Assembly: GCF_026914265.1 (NCBI RefSeq)
Contig: NC_069126.1
Location: 77,999,232 to 78,063,231 of the forward strand
From: Mya arenaria
Taxonomy: Eukaryota > Mollusca > Bivalvia > Myida > Myidae
Direction of reading: 5' to 3'
DNA length: 64,000 nt
The translations under genes and the position numbers were made by a program. Within the stretch, counting starts at the first letter, position 1; every line of letters starts with the position of its first letter. Below the pieces are notes generated by a model. That model saw only the letters and a program-made list of their open reading frames with translations. It ran no database searches and had not been told where the DNA came from. Below, piece by piece: positions 54,790-64,000 of this stretch.

Positions 54790-55188
54790 CAGATGAGTGC
54801 GGTCACTTTCCCCTGCGTGGTCCATTGTGTGATTTTGATGATGCCGTCTGTCATAAAGCAGTGCGATCATAGGTCTGAAGATGGAGGCTACATGTTCACT
54901 CTCATTGCAACCATTATCGAGGCTGCTCGTTGGCATGGCGATTGTCCGCTACAAATGTTGTTCACATCTGGGAAAGACGATGAATTGATCCGGTTTGGAC
55001 TAGTTGAACTTTTTACGTTCATACCGACTATCATTCACATTTTGAGGATGTGTAGTGATTGCGAAAATACAAAATTATACGAAAATGAATGTTTAGGTTG
55101 TTACAGCGAATTAGGAAAACATGTGTTTCTGCTTCTTGTTAGTTGGCTTATCCATATTGTTGGCTTTGGTATAAGGCTGAAAAGGTGA
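54790..55188 (+). CDS. ARWHGDCPLQ family, copy D
   Basis: After the acceptor TTTTTCTGCAG, the frame reads MSAVTFPCVVHCVILMMPSV, IIEAARWHGDCPLQMLFTSG, a hydrophobic FGLVELFTFIPTIIHILRMC, then CSDCENTKLYENECLGCYSE and a final hydrophobic LLVSWLIHIVGFGI, ending with basic residues. 133 codons from this Met. It aligns with copy A over the full length without frame disruption. Most differences are conservative, and the cysteines in the ECxGC segment are mostly kept (one CC becomes CY). That pattern suggests purifying selection. Function unknown; a membrane protein is likely. Confidence 0.65.
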   Translation, partial: QMSAVTFPCVVHCVILMMPSVIKQCDHRSEDGGYMFTLIATIIEAARWHGDCPLQMLFTSGKDDELIRFGLVELFTFIPTIIHILRMCSDCENTKLYENECLGCYSELGKHVFLLLVSWLIHIVGFGIRLKR

Positions 55189-55189
55189 A

Positions 55190-56139
55190 TGAAATGACGC
55201 TTATTTAATTTGGAAGTGCATAGCACATTTAAGTATATGATTAAGTAGATGTCCAGTGTCATAACTGTGACTTAGATTTACCTGATAGCCGTATTTAAAC
55301 AATAACGTGGTTTTCTTTCTTTATGAAGTATTATTGTTATTATAAAATAAACATAGCTGTTTTGCATTCTATATTGTAGAAAGCCTACCAAAGTTTCTCA
55401 CTAAGTCTAGTACAATGTACTTCACACAAAGTTTAAGGTGGACGCCAGCTATAGCAATGGCCTAAGTTTTCCTATATTGATTTACTGCTTACCATTTCAG
55501 TTAAAATTCGGTGACCGCCTCAACTCTGATCATAAAGTTGTTTTTTTGTGTGTGTGTTTTTTTACATTATGCTACCAACTTCGTATTGAACACAGCTTGT
55601 ATACAGAATATATAATAAACCTATCAAACCATGGAAAGTCAATACAAACATATAACCCATGTTTGTCGTGAAAGCATTTAACTAATTTTGAGAAAATTTA
55701 ATAATTATCAAGGGAGGGAACTCTTTCTTAGCGCCGAATGTTTAATTGTCCGCCCTTCTTTATTTTGGCGCCTTTCTCACTTGTTCTCTAGTTTTAATCC
55801 GGTTCGGACGTGTGTTTTCTCCCTCCCTCCCGCCCGATTCTTTTCTTTCTTTTTGTCGAACAAGTTCTCAATTTTATCTTTGCTTACATAGTTACCCCTT
55901 TTATTCCCTCTTTTATTTAAGGATATTGAATATTATATTATGTTTTTTTTTCACTTTATTATGCTTTCTGATGTAGTGTATCCTTGCATTGAGGATTTTT
56001 GGCTGCTTTTGACAAAACTTTATATCTATGTTAATTTCATTTACAATCTAGCAGCCCATTATTTCGGCCAAATTAAATTTATATTTTACATTTGTCTTTG
56101 TTTTTCCTGAGCGCAATAATTTTACACAGTTTAAGGTCA
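55190..56139. other. No gene seen
   Basis: AT-rich spacer downstream of copy D. AATAAA-like words occur near 55347. Open frames at 55438-55976 are T-rich and have no recognisable domain. Confidence 0.45.
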
Positions 56140-56640
56140 CTGAAGAGCTCAAAGGCGCCCTGTGTTCGGCGTCCGTCGGCAACATTTTAAAACGTAAATA
56201 AAATCCTTGATTTTTGGTGTGCAGCTTCATGTTCGGGTTCTTAAACAAGACTGCTCAAATTGTGCCCATAGGGTCAAAGGTGGCCCCGTTCAATGGTTTA
56301 TAAGTTTTCTATATACGTGTTTTGAAAAGTTTCTTCTCTTAAACTACAAGGCTCAGATCCGTGATATTTGGTAAGCAACATCATTTAATGATTATTTAAG
56401 AAAATTGTTGAACTTATGGCCCTGGGGTCAAATGAGGCCCCAGACCAAGGAGTCTCATGTTTTATTTATATACTAATATAGTAAATGTTGAAAATCATCT
56501 TTGAAAATGAGACCATTAATATTTTGCATGTACACTCATGATGTGGATTCTTACCAAAGTTGTTTCGATAATGCCCTTTGTGTCAAAGCTTGCCATGCCC
56601 TGGGCCTTGCCATTTTTTTAATAATTATCGCAATTCCGTA
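56140..56640. repeat. Dispersed-repeat-like non-coding sequence
   Basis: It contains TATGGCCCTGGGGTCAAAT, GTGCCCATAGGGTCAAAGG and GGCCCC words typical of an abundant bivalve repeat (from memory). No coding capacity. Confidence 0.5.
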
Positions 56641-58755
56641 ACTCTGATGTTGGTATTTGAACCTTGGGTTTCGAGACTTTTAGTTTAAAGACAACATTAT
56701 TTCGCTTTCATACATTAAACCATCGACACCAGTGTCAGTAAAACCAAGGCATTGTATCTTTTAGCACTCTAAGTGCCTTAATAATGTTGTTTCTGTATGG
56801 GCAATCTAAGCGAGATAACATACACAAGTCACCTAACTTGCTCACCATTTTTAACTACCCTTGGTTATATTGTATACATGTGTATCCTGTCACTTGCACA
56901 CTTGTACCTGTCCAATAACAGGGTGCAGTGTAAAATTAAGTTTATTTGGATAGTTGACACCGTGCTGCTTATATACATGTACAGTCCGTCGGTCATGTGG
57001 ATGCGAAAATGGACTTCTTTTTGTTTCTGAAATGTCAAAAGCACAATTAATGCTTGAGAATCTTATCAATAATCCGCCAAAAACCGACCTGATTATGATT
57101 TACACATATTCACTTTAACTATATGCTTAGTGAGTATTTATTTATGTCAAGCCGTACTTAAATGCTATTATCATTATTAGTTCAGTTTATACACAGTTCT
57201 AATACTTTATGTTAGGTAAAGCTGTTCAGATAAAAAATTAAGTGCGTGACTCCGACTCACTGCCGACGAAACTCTTGGCTCATAAGCCGAAGGTTGGCGA
57301 AACGCTACTGCCACGGAAATTATGGCAGTGTCACTCAAAAAGTTGGAAGTGCCAAACAAAACGACGGAAGTACAAAAATAAATGAGTGGCAGTCAAGTGA
57401 CCGCTACAAATAATGAAAGCACTGATAGTGCTGAACGGCTTGAGCGATGATTCCTTTTATTGAATACTCGCTCGATAAGACCACGCACTTACCGACGCAC
57501 TCATACACCCATAATAAGCTAACTTTTTCACTGCTTCTGATCAGTGCAGAAGGGAGAAAATCGAATGAATTAATTTTGTATTGGATATCTGATTTTCCTC
57601 CCCTTACCTTATTTTAGAATTATTATTCAGTATAATTAAAATTATCTGCCAGGGGTTTTCCAGTTAATAGGAGTTTACCTTTCTGTATTTACTGTTAATA
57701 TACGCAAACTATTACGCACACTTACTTTTGACTAAACATGGACTTACTTTTTAAATCTGGAACATTCTAGTATGATTTTCAACTCCACATGGACTCAATT
57801 GAAATTTTGTGGTCTATAACAAAAGTCTTGAGATAAAGCTCAACCCTTAAAATACGTCTTTGAAAAAGTACGCTTATTCCTTTATTCACGTTTATATCAA
57901 TATGAGTGATCATAATTATTTCTCATGAAATTTAAAAAGTTTGAATCTGAGTCTCAAACTCAGACTAAATACGTTAGTGAATACGTACACAATTGCTCGT
58001 GCTTGAATAATTGTAAAGCCATACACCTTTTAACTTTGAAATAACAGACGAGTGGCGGTTTTCACTACATGGCTTGATTGTTATTTGAAATCAATGCAAT
58101 ATCAGATTTGTCATTAATGATCTTTTACCTTTTTCCATTGTTTTCAAAAGGTATTCAAATTTGTGGAAGCTCAGCTTATTAATTAGGATGTTGACATATC
58201 GATAGATGGAAATGTTTATTATATCAAACTATCTATAATCGTAAGAAGCAACGAAACAATAACGTGTTTGCACGTATCTATTTATTTTCGTTCTTGTTTT
58301 GTTTCCAAATATAGATATTTCCTTTACAAACTCCTATGTACAGTTATCTTTGTTCATCGTTCGATGGATGTGTTCAGATGTTCAGTCTTGATAGTAAGAA
58401 GTTTAACGGATATCTAATATTAAAAAGGTTTCCAACCTCTAAATTTGTCAACCCTTTATAAACGATTATAGAAAAACAAGAAACAACAAAATGCAATACA
58501 ATCTTATCAAATGAATGTCCATTTTCAGACTATCAGTCAATGTTTGATAAGGCCGTAAAAAGAATGACTTTTATAAACAGGATTTTAAAAACACTTCAAA
58601 TCAGCCTTCACCTGTCTCCGAAATAGCACCGAAACAAAAAGGAGTATTAGGAGAAGGAAGAGCATGATTAACTACGTACATCAATATTGCCTTTCTTGAG
58701 TATGTCGACAGTGCATTTTGTCAATCTAATTGAATGCTATGTTATAGCTCCGTTA
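56641..58755. other. No gene seen
   Basis: AT-rich. The block 57250-57480 (CTCATAAGCCGAAGGTTGGCG, GGAAATTATGGCAGTGTCAC) is richer in GC and may be a repeat. Nothing else was recognised. Confidence 0.45.
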
Positions 58756-58759
58756 GACT

Positions 58760-58990
58760 ACGTTTCCCCGAGGTATTGAAAGGGATAATGTTGTTCGGTT
58801 AGCACACTCGCTTCTTACCTAAGCGACTCGGGTTCAATTCCCGGCCTGGGTGCATGTAAGTTTGGTTTGTGGTCACAGAGCCGGACAAGTTTGTTTCCTC
58901 TGGGTACTCCGGTTTCTCACACAAGACAAGACCACACTCTAAAGTAAAATCGTGCCAAGGATAGTGATTAATATAATGCTATTTTATTAT
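58760..58990 (+). mobile_element. tRNA-headed SINE
   Basis: The head has an A-box-like TTAGCACACTCG (58799-58810) and a clear B box GGTTCAATTCC (58831-58841). It is followed by the core TTTCCTCTGGGTACTCCGG, TTTCTCACACAAGACAAGACC, ACACTC, a core shared by many bivalve SINEs. The head does not fold as a proper tRNA (no matching acceptor stem), so it is not a tRNA gene. Confidence 0.8.
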
Positions 58991-59158
58991 CTTTATAAAT
59001 TAAATAAGATTTAAGTAAACAAAAAGAACGAGATTATGTGGACTTTTAAGAAGGAAATATCTATTTTGTATCACCAATCAATTTTCACGATATTTTATTA
59101 TACTAAAGTTATAAGCTAAACATAAGACATTAATATTTTTATTTTGAATAGCTCTTTG

Positions 59159-59581
59159 TTACACCACAATAGCTAAAATGTATTTTAGAAACTTATCTTG
59201 CAATAAGCATTTACTTTCTTTAAGCATAATGAATTGACCTATGGACAACGTGAGACAACTCGTCTCTACATATTCACATATTCCTTTTCCTAAACCATTA
59301 TCTTTAAATTTAATTTTATCATTATCTTTCATTTGTAGAATGGTGAAAAACAACACCGACCAAAACACATATGCCTTTATACCGCGTATCCTAAATATTT
59401 TTACAAAGTCACCAACAACCAGACACCTACCGGTGTGACCAAGATGAGGAGGCAGAAGCTTTTGAAGTAAGCAGTAGCCGTACCAGTGTCTAAAGACTAT
59501 TGCGTTTATAATATTGTTGGTCATAACACAGTGATGATCGGATAAAACGGAGGCTTCATTGTGCTTACAAAGTGCATGTTA
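59159..59581 (-). CDS. Possible distant relative of the ARWHGDCPLQ family
   Basis: An open frame of about 140 codons on the minus strand (ATG at 59524; the frame is open back to about 59581). It holds IINAIVFRHWYGYCLLQKLL, whose R-x-W-x-G-x-C-x-LQ-x-L spacing parallels ARWHGDCPLQMLF, then a hydrophobic stretch (YVFWSVLFFTILQM) and a Cys-containing GICEYVETSCLTLSIGQF in a position like the DECTGCC segment. It lies on the opposite strand, 4 kb from copy D. The match is short and could be chance. If real, it is an anciently diverged member. Confidence 0.35.
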
Positions 59582-59745
59582 GCGCGTTTGACAATTTCAA
59601 GGGCAATATCCAGTTGGATTTTTCTATTTATTGAAAGGAACCCAGCTCTCATAGATTTCTAACTTCCGTTCAAGTTTGATTAAGATACTATCAACACCGA
59701 AGATTTTATTGTGTTTATAATATAGTGGGTCATAACCCAGTCATG
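59488..59745. repeat. Small local duplication beside the minus-strand frame
   Basis: 59488-59535 (ATTGCGTTTATAATATTGTT, GGTCATAACACAGT) recurs at 59700-59745 (ATTGTGTTTATAATATAGTG, GGTCATAACCCAGT). The duplicated part covers the first codons of the frame above. Confidence 0.65.
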
Positions 59746-60144
59746 CAAGCAATTGTTTACGGATGCACGGTCGACTGTCACAATAGACGCATGGGCTTTT
59801 CTGGAAATTGGTAAGAAGAGATAAAAATGGAACAAATGGCATTTACATAAGAAATACCAGAGACAGTGTCATGGTTTAAACACATGCATTTCTACTTAGT
59901 AAGACATATCTTTACACAAAATTAGAATACAATGCCCAAATAACCTTTGTACTGCACTCCACCTCAATCAAACCTTTCTGTAAATGCCAAGCTGTCACAG
60001 TTGGTGGCGAATGCCCCAAAATGCCACAAAGTTCAATATATTATGCAATTACTAATATGCCTACAATCAGAAACAGCGTACACGCATATGTCGTTATTTC
60101 CCCGTTTCCCGAACACATGTGCTATACAGCGTGCGTTATACGTT

Positions 60145-60810
60145 ATACGTTTATGCAGCAATCCATATTGACTAAACGCAAAGAAAGGCCTTGACTTTTG
60201 AGGTAGGGATGTTGGTTTTTCAGACGACACGTCGTCTTTATGTACCGAACTCATGTGCTAATTCATTATAAAATATCTCCGTGCACCATGATACAGCCCG
60301 GACACGATCAACTATACTCTTATTGTTGTGCATATATGCAGAACTTCTTTATGATTAGTGTGACGTTGCATTTCATTTAGGGTCATACGTCTTTAACGCG
60401 ACACATCGCCATTTTGTTCCAAGCACATGTGTCATTTTAAATCCCTCCGTGCATTTTACAGCCTTGACACGACTAAATTTACTGTATAAACAATTGTTCA
60501 GCATTCCGTAAGGTTAACTTGTAAGTTTGATCTGATCTTTAAAGGTGGAAACGTAGGTCTTGCGAGAGACACGTCGTCGTTATATCCATGAGGAGGTTAC
60601 AGACTGTACCCGACCAGCTATACAGCGTTTATGCAGCAGTCCATATTGACTAAACTCAAAGAATGGCCTTGACTTTTGAGGTAGGGATGTGGGTTTTGCA
60701 GCCGACACGTCGTCTTTATGTACCGAACTCATGTGCTAATTCATTTTAAAATATCCCTGCGCAAGACAAAGGTACGGCCCGGACACGACAAACTATACTG
60801 TTTATTCAGA
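60145..60810. repeat. Diverged tandem repeat, about 160-190 bp unit, four units
   Basis: Units near 60145, 60340, 60500 and 60633 share, in order, CCTTGACTTTTGAGGTAGGG, GACACGTCGTCTTTAT, CTCATGTGCTAATTCATT, a CCGGACACGAC-like word and GTTTATGCAGCA. Units 1 and 4 are most alike. Units 2 and 3 are diverged and partial. No coding capacity. Confidence 0.8.
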
Positions 60811-61897
60811 TAAGTATCATAAACATCAATAATTCAAATATAGACTTGTCACCTTGTTGATACTTCATTAAAATACATATTTAATAAAGTGTTAGGATAC
60901 TGCGTTTTACAGTGTAATTAAAATTTATTCAAGAAAAATGACTCATGCTTGGGCACCTTATTTTGTTCGTCACCTGTTATTATGATGTTGATGTTTATTG
61001 TACGGATGGCCAGATGTCAATATATTTAAAGGGGAAAAAGAAAAAAAAAGAAAACAAGTTTGAGATGTATTGTTCATATCGTGGTTGCATGTTTAACATG
61101 TATATTTTGATCAGAGAATTAAAGCCATACCTTGTTTTAAGTTTTTAATATAAGAACAAATGAAAACTTATTTGAACTGCGATATCATATAAAATGTGAA
61201 ATGTTACTGAATAGTGTTTTAACTTTAATATAAGTTAAATTTGATTCATGAACTGTTTAATATATATTATTTAGACTAATGATAGTTCCCAAGACGAATT
61301 ATATTATTACTATTATTATACCTTTATTTGAGTCTCGTCCATATACATACTAAAAATTCCATGCAATACATAAAACATAAATTATGGCCATTCTATACAG
61401 AATAATAAGGAACTATTTGACATATTCACAGAACATATGATCACAATTTAAAGTATTTATTGTTATAAAATGTGTCACTGATACTGACTGATAAAAACAA
61501 CTGTACGTACAGATTAAACATAAATATGCCACACAAACAATTTTCGTCCATCAATGAAAATAAGATTTGCTGTTACAGCTTATAGAAAAAGTGAAACAAC
61601 CGACTTATTACTGACAAAAGCTCCCAGAAACACTAAAACAGGTAGGTGAACTTGGAATAATAGACCAGTATATAGAAGGTTCACCTAATAATAAGGAACC
61701 AATATCATTTGTGTGACGTTTTAAAATATAGCCCTCACAAAGTACAATAAACAAACATCTACACACTCAAAAGTATATACATGACCGCAATGACTGTTTA
61801 CACAGATACAACAGTTTAAAATCACAGGTTTTGGCAGCAAGTCGTAGCAATGCAGAATGGCAGGGTATAAATTTCAACTTTTCAGTATTACTCATAG
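60811..61897. other. No gene seen
   Basis: AT-rich spacer. Nothing was recognised beyond simple A/T runs. Confidence 0.5.
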
Positions 61898-62227
61898 TTA
61901 GAAATAAGATATCAGTTTAACGGCCTTAGCAAACCATGTAACACGGTAATCATCATATTCTTTACACTCAACGATAACATGAGACTCATTTTCTACAGTA
62001 TCACAAAAAGGGCATTTTATAGCTTCAACAGGTAAGTTTTTATATCTGTCAGTTTCAATTCGTAGAGGGGCTTCACCACATCTAAATTTACTCAGTGTCG
62101 ACCTATGAATGTCTTCGTATAAATAACATAAAAACACCCTTTCCCGCTTTTCAATTATCGCTTTAAAGTGACAAAAACTGCCCAAACCAGTTTTGAAATG
62201 GCAACGTTGAGAAAAGTTTCTCCCCAA
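61898..62227 (-). mobile_element. LINE fragment, C-terminal zinc-finger region
   Basis: The frame reads STLSKFRCGEAPLRIETDRY, KCPFCDTVENESHVIVECKE, the C-x2-C...H...C knuckle found after the reverse transcriptase in a LINE group related to the copy at 48956-51382 (CLYCNSNDIEDEFHFICVC). Only this end is present, as expected of a 5'-truncated insertion. Confidence 0.7.
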
Positions 62228-62475
62228 TACGATAACGGGGAGAATAGCATCAATAAACTTTGATAAAAGCTATTGACCAAACATGAAATGCTTTTCATCT
62301 GCTATTAACTAAAGGTAAATGGAAAAATCATCGGCCTCTTTATACAAACTACAAATGAAGAAATGAAAACGTGAAAACAATAAACTTGAATCAAAGATTT
62401 AGAGTGTTTTTAGTTATGGTCATACAAGGTGCTGATGTATTATATGCTTTGGTCATCTTAACATTTGCCACATCA

Positions 62476-63821
62476 TTATTTTAGTGCAATTAGTATTTTT
62501 CGTCTGTATATGGTCGGAAAATCTTGTCCCTGGTATAGTCTCCACTGCGGCCATACCAAGTCATTCATCTCTTGCCATACATTGATGAAGCTATGAGATC
62601 TTCCTGCCTGCCTAAACATCTCCTCCACCTCTATTCCAGGTAAGCAGTAAGCCCACCACATGTTCCACATCTCCACCCACAGCTTCTCGAGCTTGTCCCT
62701 CCATCGCCCCTGCTTTATCAGTTCAGCTGAAGGCATCTGCAAGGCTAAACGCACTTTAGGGCATCTCATAATCACAATGGGTCCTTCTTGTATCAGCTCA
62801 TCTAGCTTAGCAATCAGGTGATGATGTTGTGTCAGATTAATTCTGCCTCTAAGGAGGTTCCTGCCCCGGATCATGTAATATGGAAGGTTGTTTTCTCTGA
62901 TTGATTGTTGTAGCATTTTTAAGCAGGAAATGATATTAACAACCAGATTATGAATCGAAAACGATTCACGTGAAGTAGATTCAACATACCAGAATACAAC
63001 ATTCTTCATAATGAAGGATGACATGTCCTTACAAATAGGCTTAAGAACATGTTTGTTAATATATTTAAGTAATATGTATAATTTATACTGAGATTCCATG
63101 AAACTGTCCGTGAGTTTTAGTTCACCTATGAAGCACACTCTCCATTCCATGTGTTTATTTTCACTGCTCTTACAACCAACAGGAACTAGGTATGCTGGTA
63201 GCTGCGGTATTTCCTGTATCAGCTCCGGCGATGGCCAGTTGTGGTACCTGGGTCTGTTAATCCACTCGGAGAGCAATTGTTTTTGACTGATGCAAGGTAG
63301 TGCAAAGACATAGTCCCAACTTTGATAATCGTTGCATTCTGTCAAAGCAGGGCCTGATACGGTGCTGAGGTTAAAAGACTTACGAAAGAGGTATGTGTAT
63401 TTTTCACTAGAGACATATTCTCTTCCATTGATGTGTTCAACCATTGCAGCTGTAATATTGGAATCTTCTCCTTCAGCCTTGTGTTTAAGTTCCAGTCTGT
63501 AATACCCAGGGTTGCAGTACTCATTGTCCATGATGAACTCGGTGTGAGTGTCAGGCAATGGGCTGCTTCCGGCGACTTGCAGTCTACATATGACTGTTTT
63601 GTGGATAAACATCACGTCTCTATCACTCTCAAAAGGGCAACAATAGCCCTCTTGCTTACTGCCAATAGTGATCCCAAAGTAGTCCGTCCGGTGTCTGTTT
63701 AGTATCCCATCCAACCGTTCAGTCGCTTCACAACGATATCTCACCATGGACTCACTGTAACCCAGCTGGTCTAACACCTCTGACACACGCACGGACATTA
63801 AGAATAGTTCATCTAGCATCT
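62476..63821 (-). CDS. Mab-21-like gene, large exon
   Basis: The acceptor is TGCTGTTTCAG|AGATGC. The frame is open to the TAA at 62476. The end (VWPQWRLYQGQDFPTIYRRK) is polar and shows no membrane anchor. Confidence 0.88.
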
Positions 63822-64000
63822 CTGAAACAGCATAAAACTTTACCTTAAAGTGAACAAGATAATGCCAGTTCATTTAATTAAGATGTAATTAGCTGACAAA
63901 ACACATTTTATTCTGAAATGTAGGGAAATACTCACTAAGGTTTTCTAGTTCTCCATACACTCGGACTGACGCCGACGAGACATTATTTGGCAGTGCTGAA
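62476..64000 (-). CDS. Mab-21 / cGAS-like nucleotidyltransferase-fold protein, 5' end beyond the window
   Basis: The main exon (62476-63821) encodes 447 residues. Near its start lies the nucleotidyltransferase core: ITIGSKQEGYCCPFESDRDV, with the G-S motif and an acidic S-D-x-D pair. The C-terminal Mab-21 half follows: EWRVCFIGELKL, YKLYILLKYINKHVLKPICK, FIMKNVVFWYVE. A first exon ends at 63936 (donor CTTA|GTGAGT) and joins in phase 1 to give VRVYGELENLKMLDELFLMS, so the ATG at 63873 lies in the intron and is not the start. Members act as cyclic-dinucleotide-making innate sensors or as Mab-21 developmental proteins. Which applies here cannot be told; catalysis is not proven. Bivalves have large expansions of this family. 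Confidence 0.85.
63936..64000 (-). CDS. Mab-21-like gene, upstream exon (partial)
   Basis: At least 21 codons (ALPNNVSSASVRVYGELENL) reach the window edge with no start seen. The intron to the large exon is 114 bp. Confidence 0.7.

Noticed and set aside
58795-58850. tRNA gene
   Set aside because: The A and B boxes are present but the acceptor and anticodon stems do not pair, and a SINE core follows directly.
63822-63873. ATG at 63873 as the start of the Mab-21-like protein
   Set aside because: A clear acceptor lies at 63822-63823 and an upstream exon joins in phase with family-like sequence, so this ATG is intronic.

Overview
The window looks like AT-rich genomic DNA from a bivalve mollusc. 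Three kinds of evidence point there. There is a secreted C1q-domain gene of the type hugely expanded in bivalves, a Mab-21/cGAS-like gene, and an all-phase-1 immunoglobulin-domain gene. There are tRNA-headed SINEs with core sequences familiar from molluscan genomes. There are also several non-LTR retrotransposons, DNA transposons and short terminal-inverted-repeat elements interleaved with satellites. Introns, GT/AG splice sites and the near absence of long ORFs outside repeats fit an animal genome. The species cannot be fixed from the sequence.

Layout. 0-7.4 kb: intergenic, with a diverged direct duplication, a 72-bp tandem repeat and a large perfect-looking palindrome. 7.6-12.1 kb (minus): a complete six-exon gene for a secreted protein with five Ig-like domains. 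12.8-14.6 kb: a LINE whose reverse-transcriptase core is deleted, followed by a 27-bp minisatellite. 15.5-16.9 kb (plus): a complete two-exon C1q gene. 17.8-25.6 kb: a large decayed DNA-transposon-like element encoding an XPG/PIN-like protein with a CXC cysteine tail. It lies in two oppositely oriented halves and carries a second 2.4-kb transposon with perfect ends nested inside it. 27.9-29.4, 42.7-43.3, 46.6-48.4 and 53.2-55.2 kb: copies and partial copies of a duplicated gene family coding for a small cysteine-rich, hydrophobic protein with the signature ARWHGDCPLQ; I do not recognise this family. 30-38 kb: a broken DIRS-like tyrosine-recombinase retroelement interrupted or bordered by a roughly 180-bp satellite, simple repeats and a 54-bp minisatellite. 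38.2-42.7 kb: a region bounded by inverted GACC-rich palindromic ends and holding a SINE, two abutting MITEs and a 5'-truncated LINE with an open frame. 49-51.4 kb: another decayed LINE. 52.2-52.6 kb: a very homogeneous 39-bp minisatellite. 58.8 kb: a SINE. 59.2 kb (minus): a possible distant relative of the ARWHGDCPLQ family. 62.5-64 kb (minus): a Mab-21-like gene whose 5' end runs off the window.

The host genes do not form an operon or an obvious pathway. Three of them (multi-Ig, C1q, Mab-21/cGAS-like) belong to families used in innate recognition in invertebrates, so a shared theme of immunity is possible but is only inferred from family membership. The most novel-looking items are the ARWHGDCPLQ gene family, the rearranged PIN-like transposon with an 8-9 bp inverted duplication at its breakpoints, and the nested 2.4-kb transposon carrying five copies of a 14-bp motif and a 59-bp-arm hairpin.
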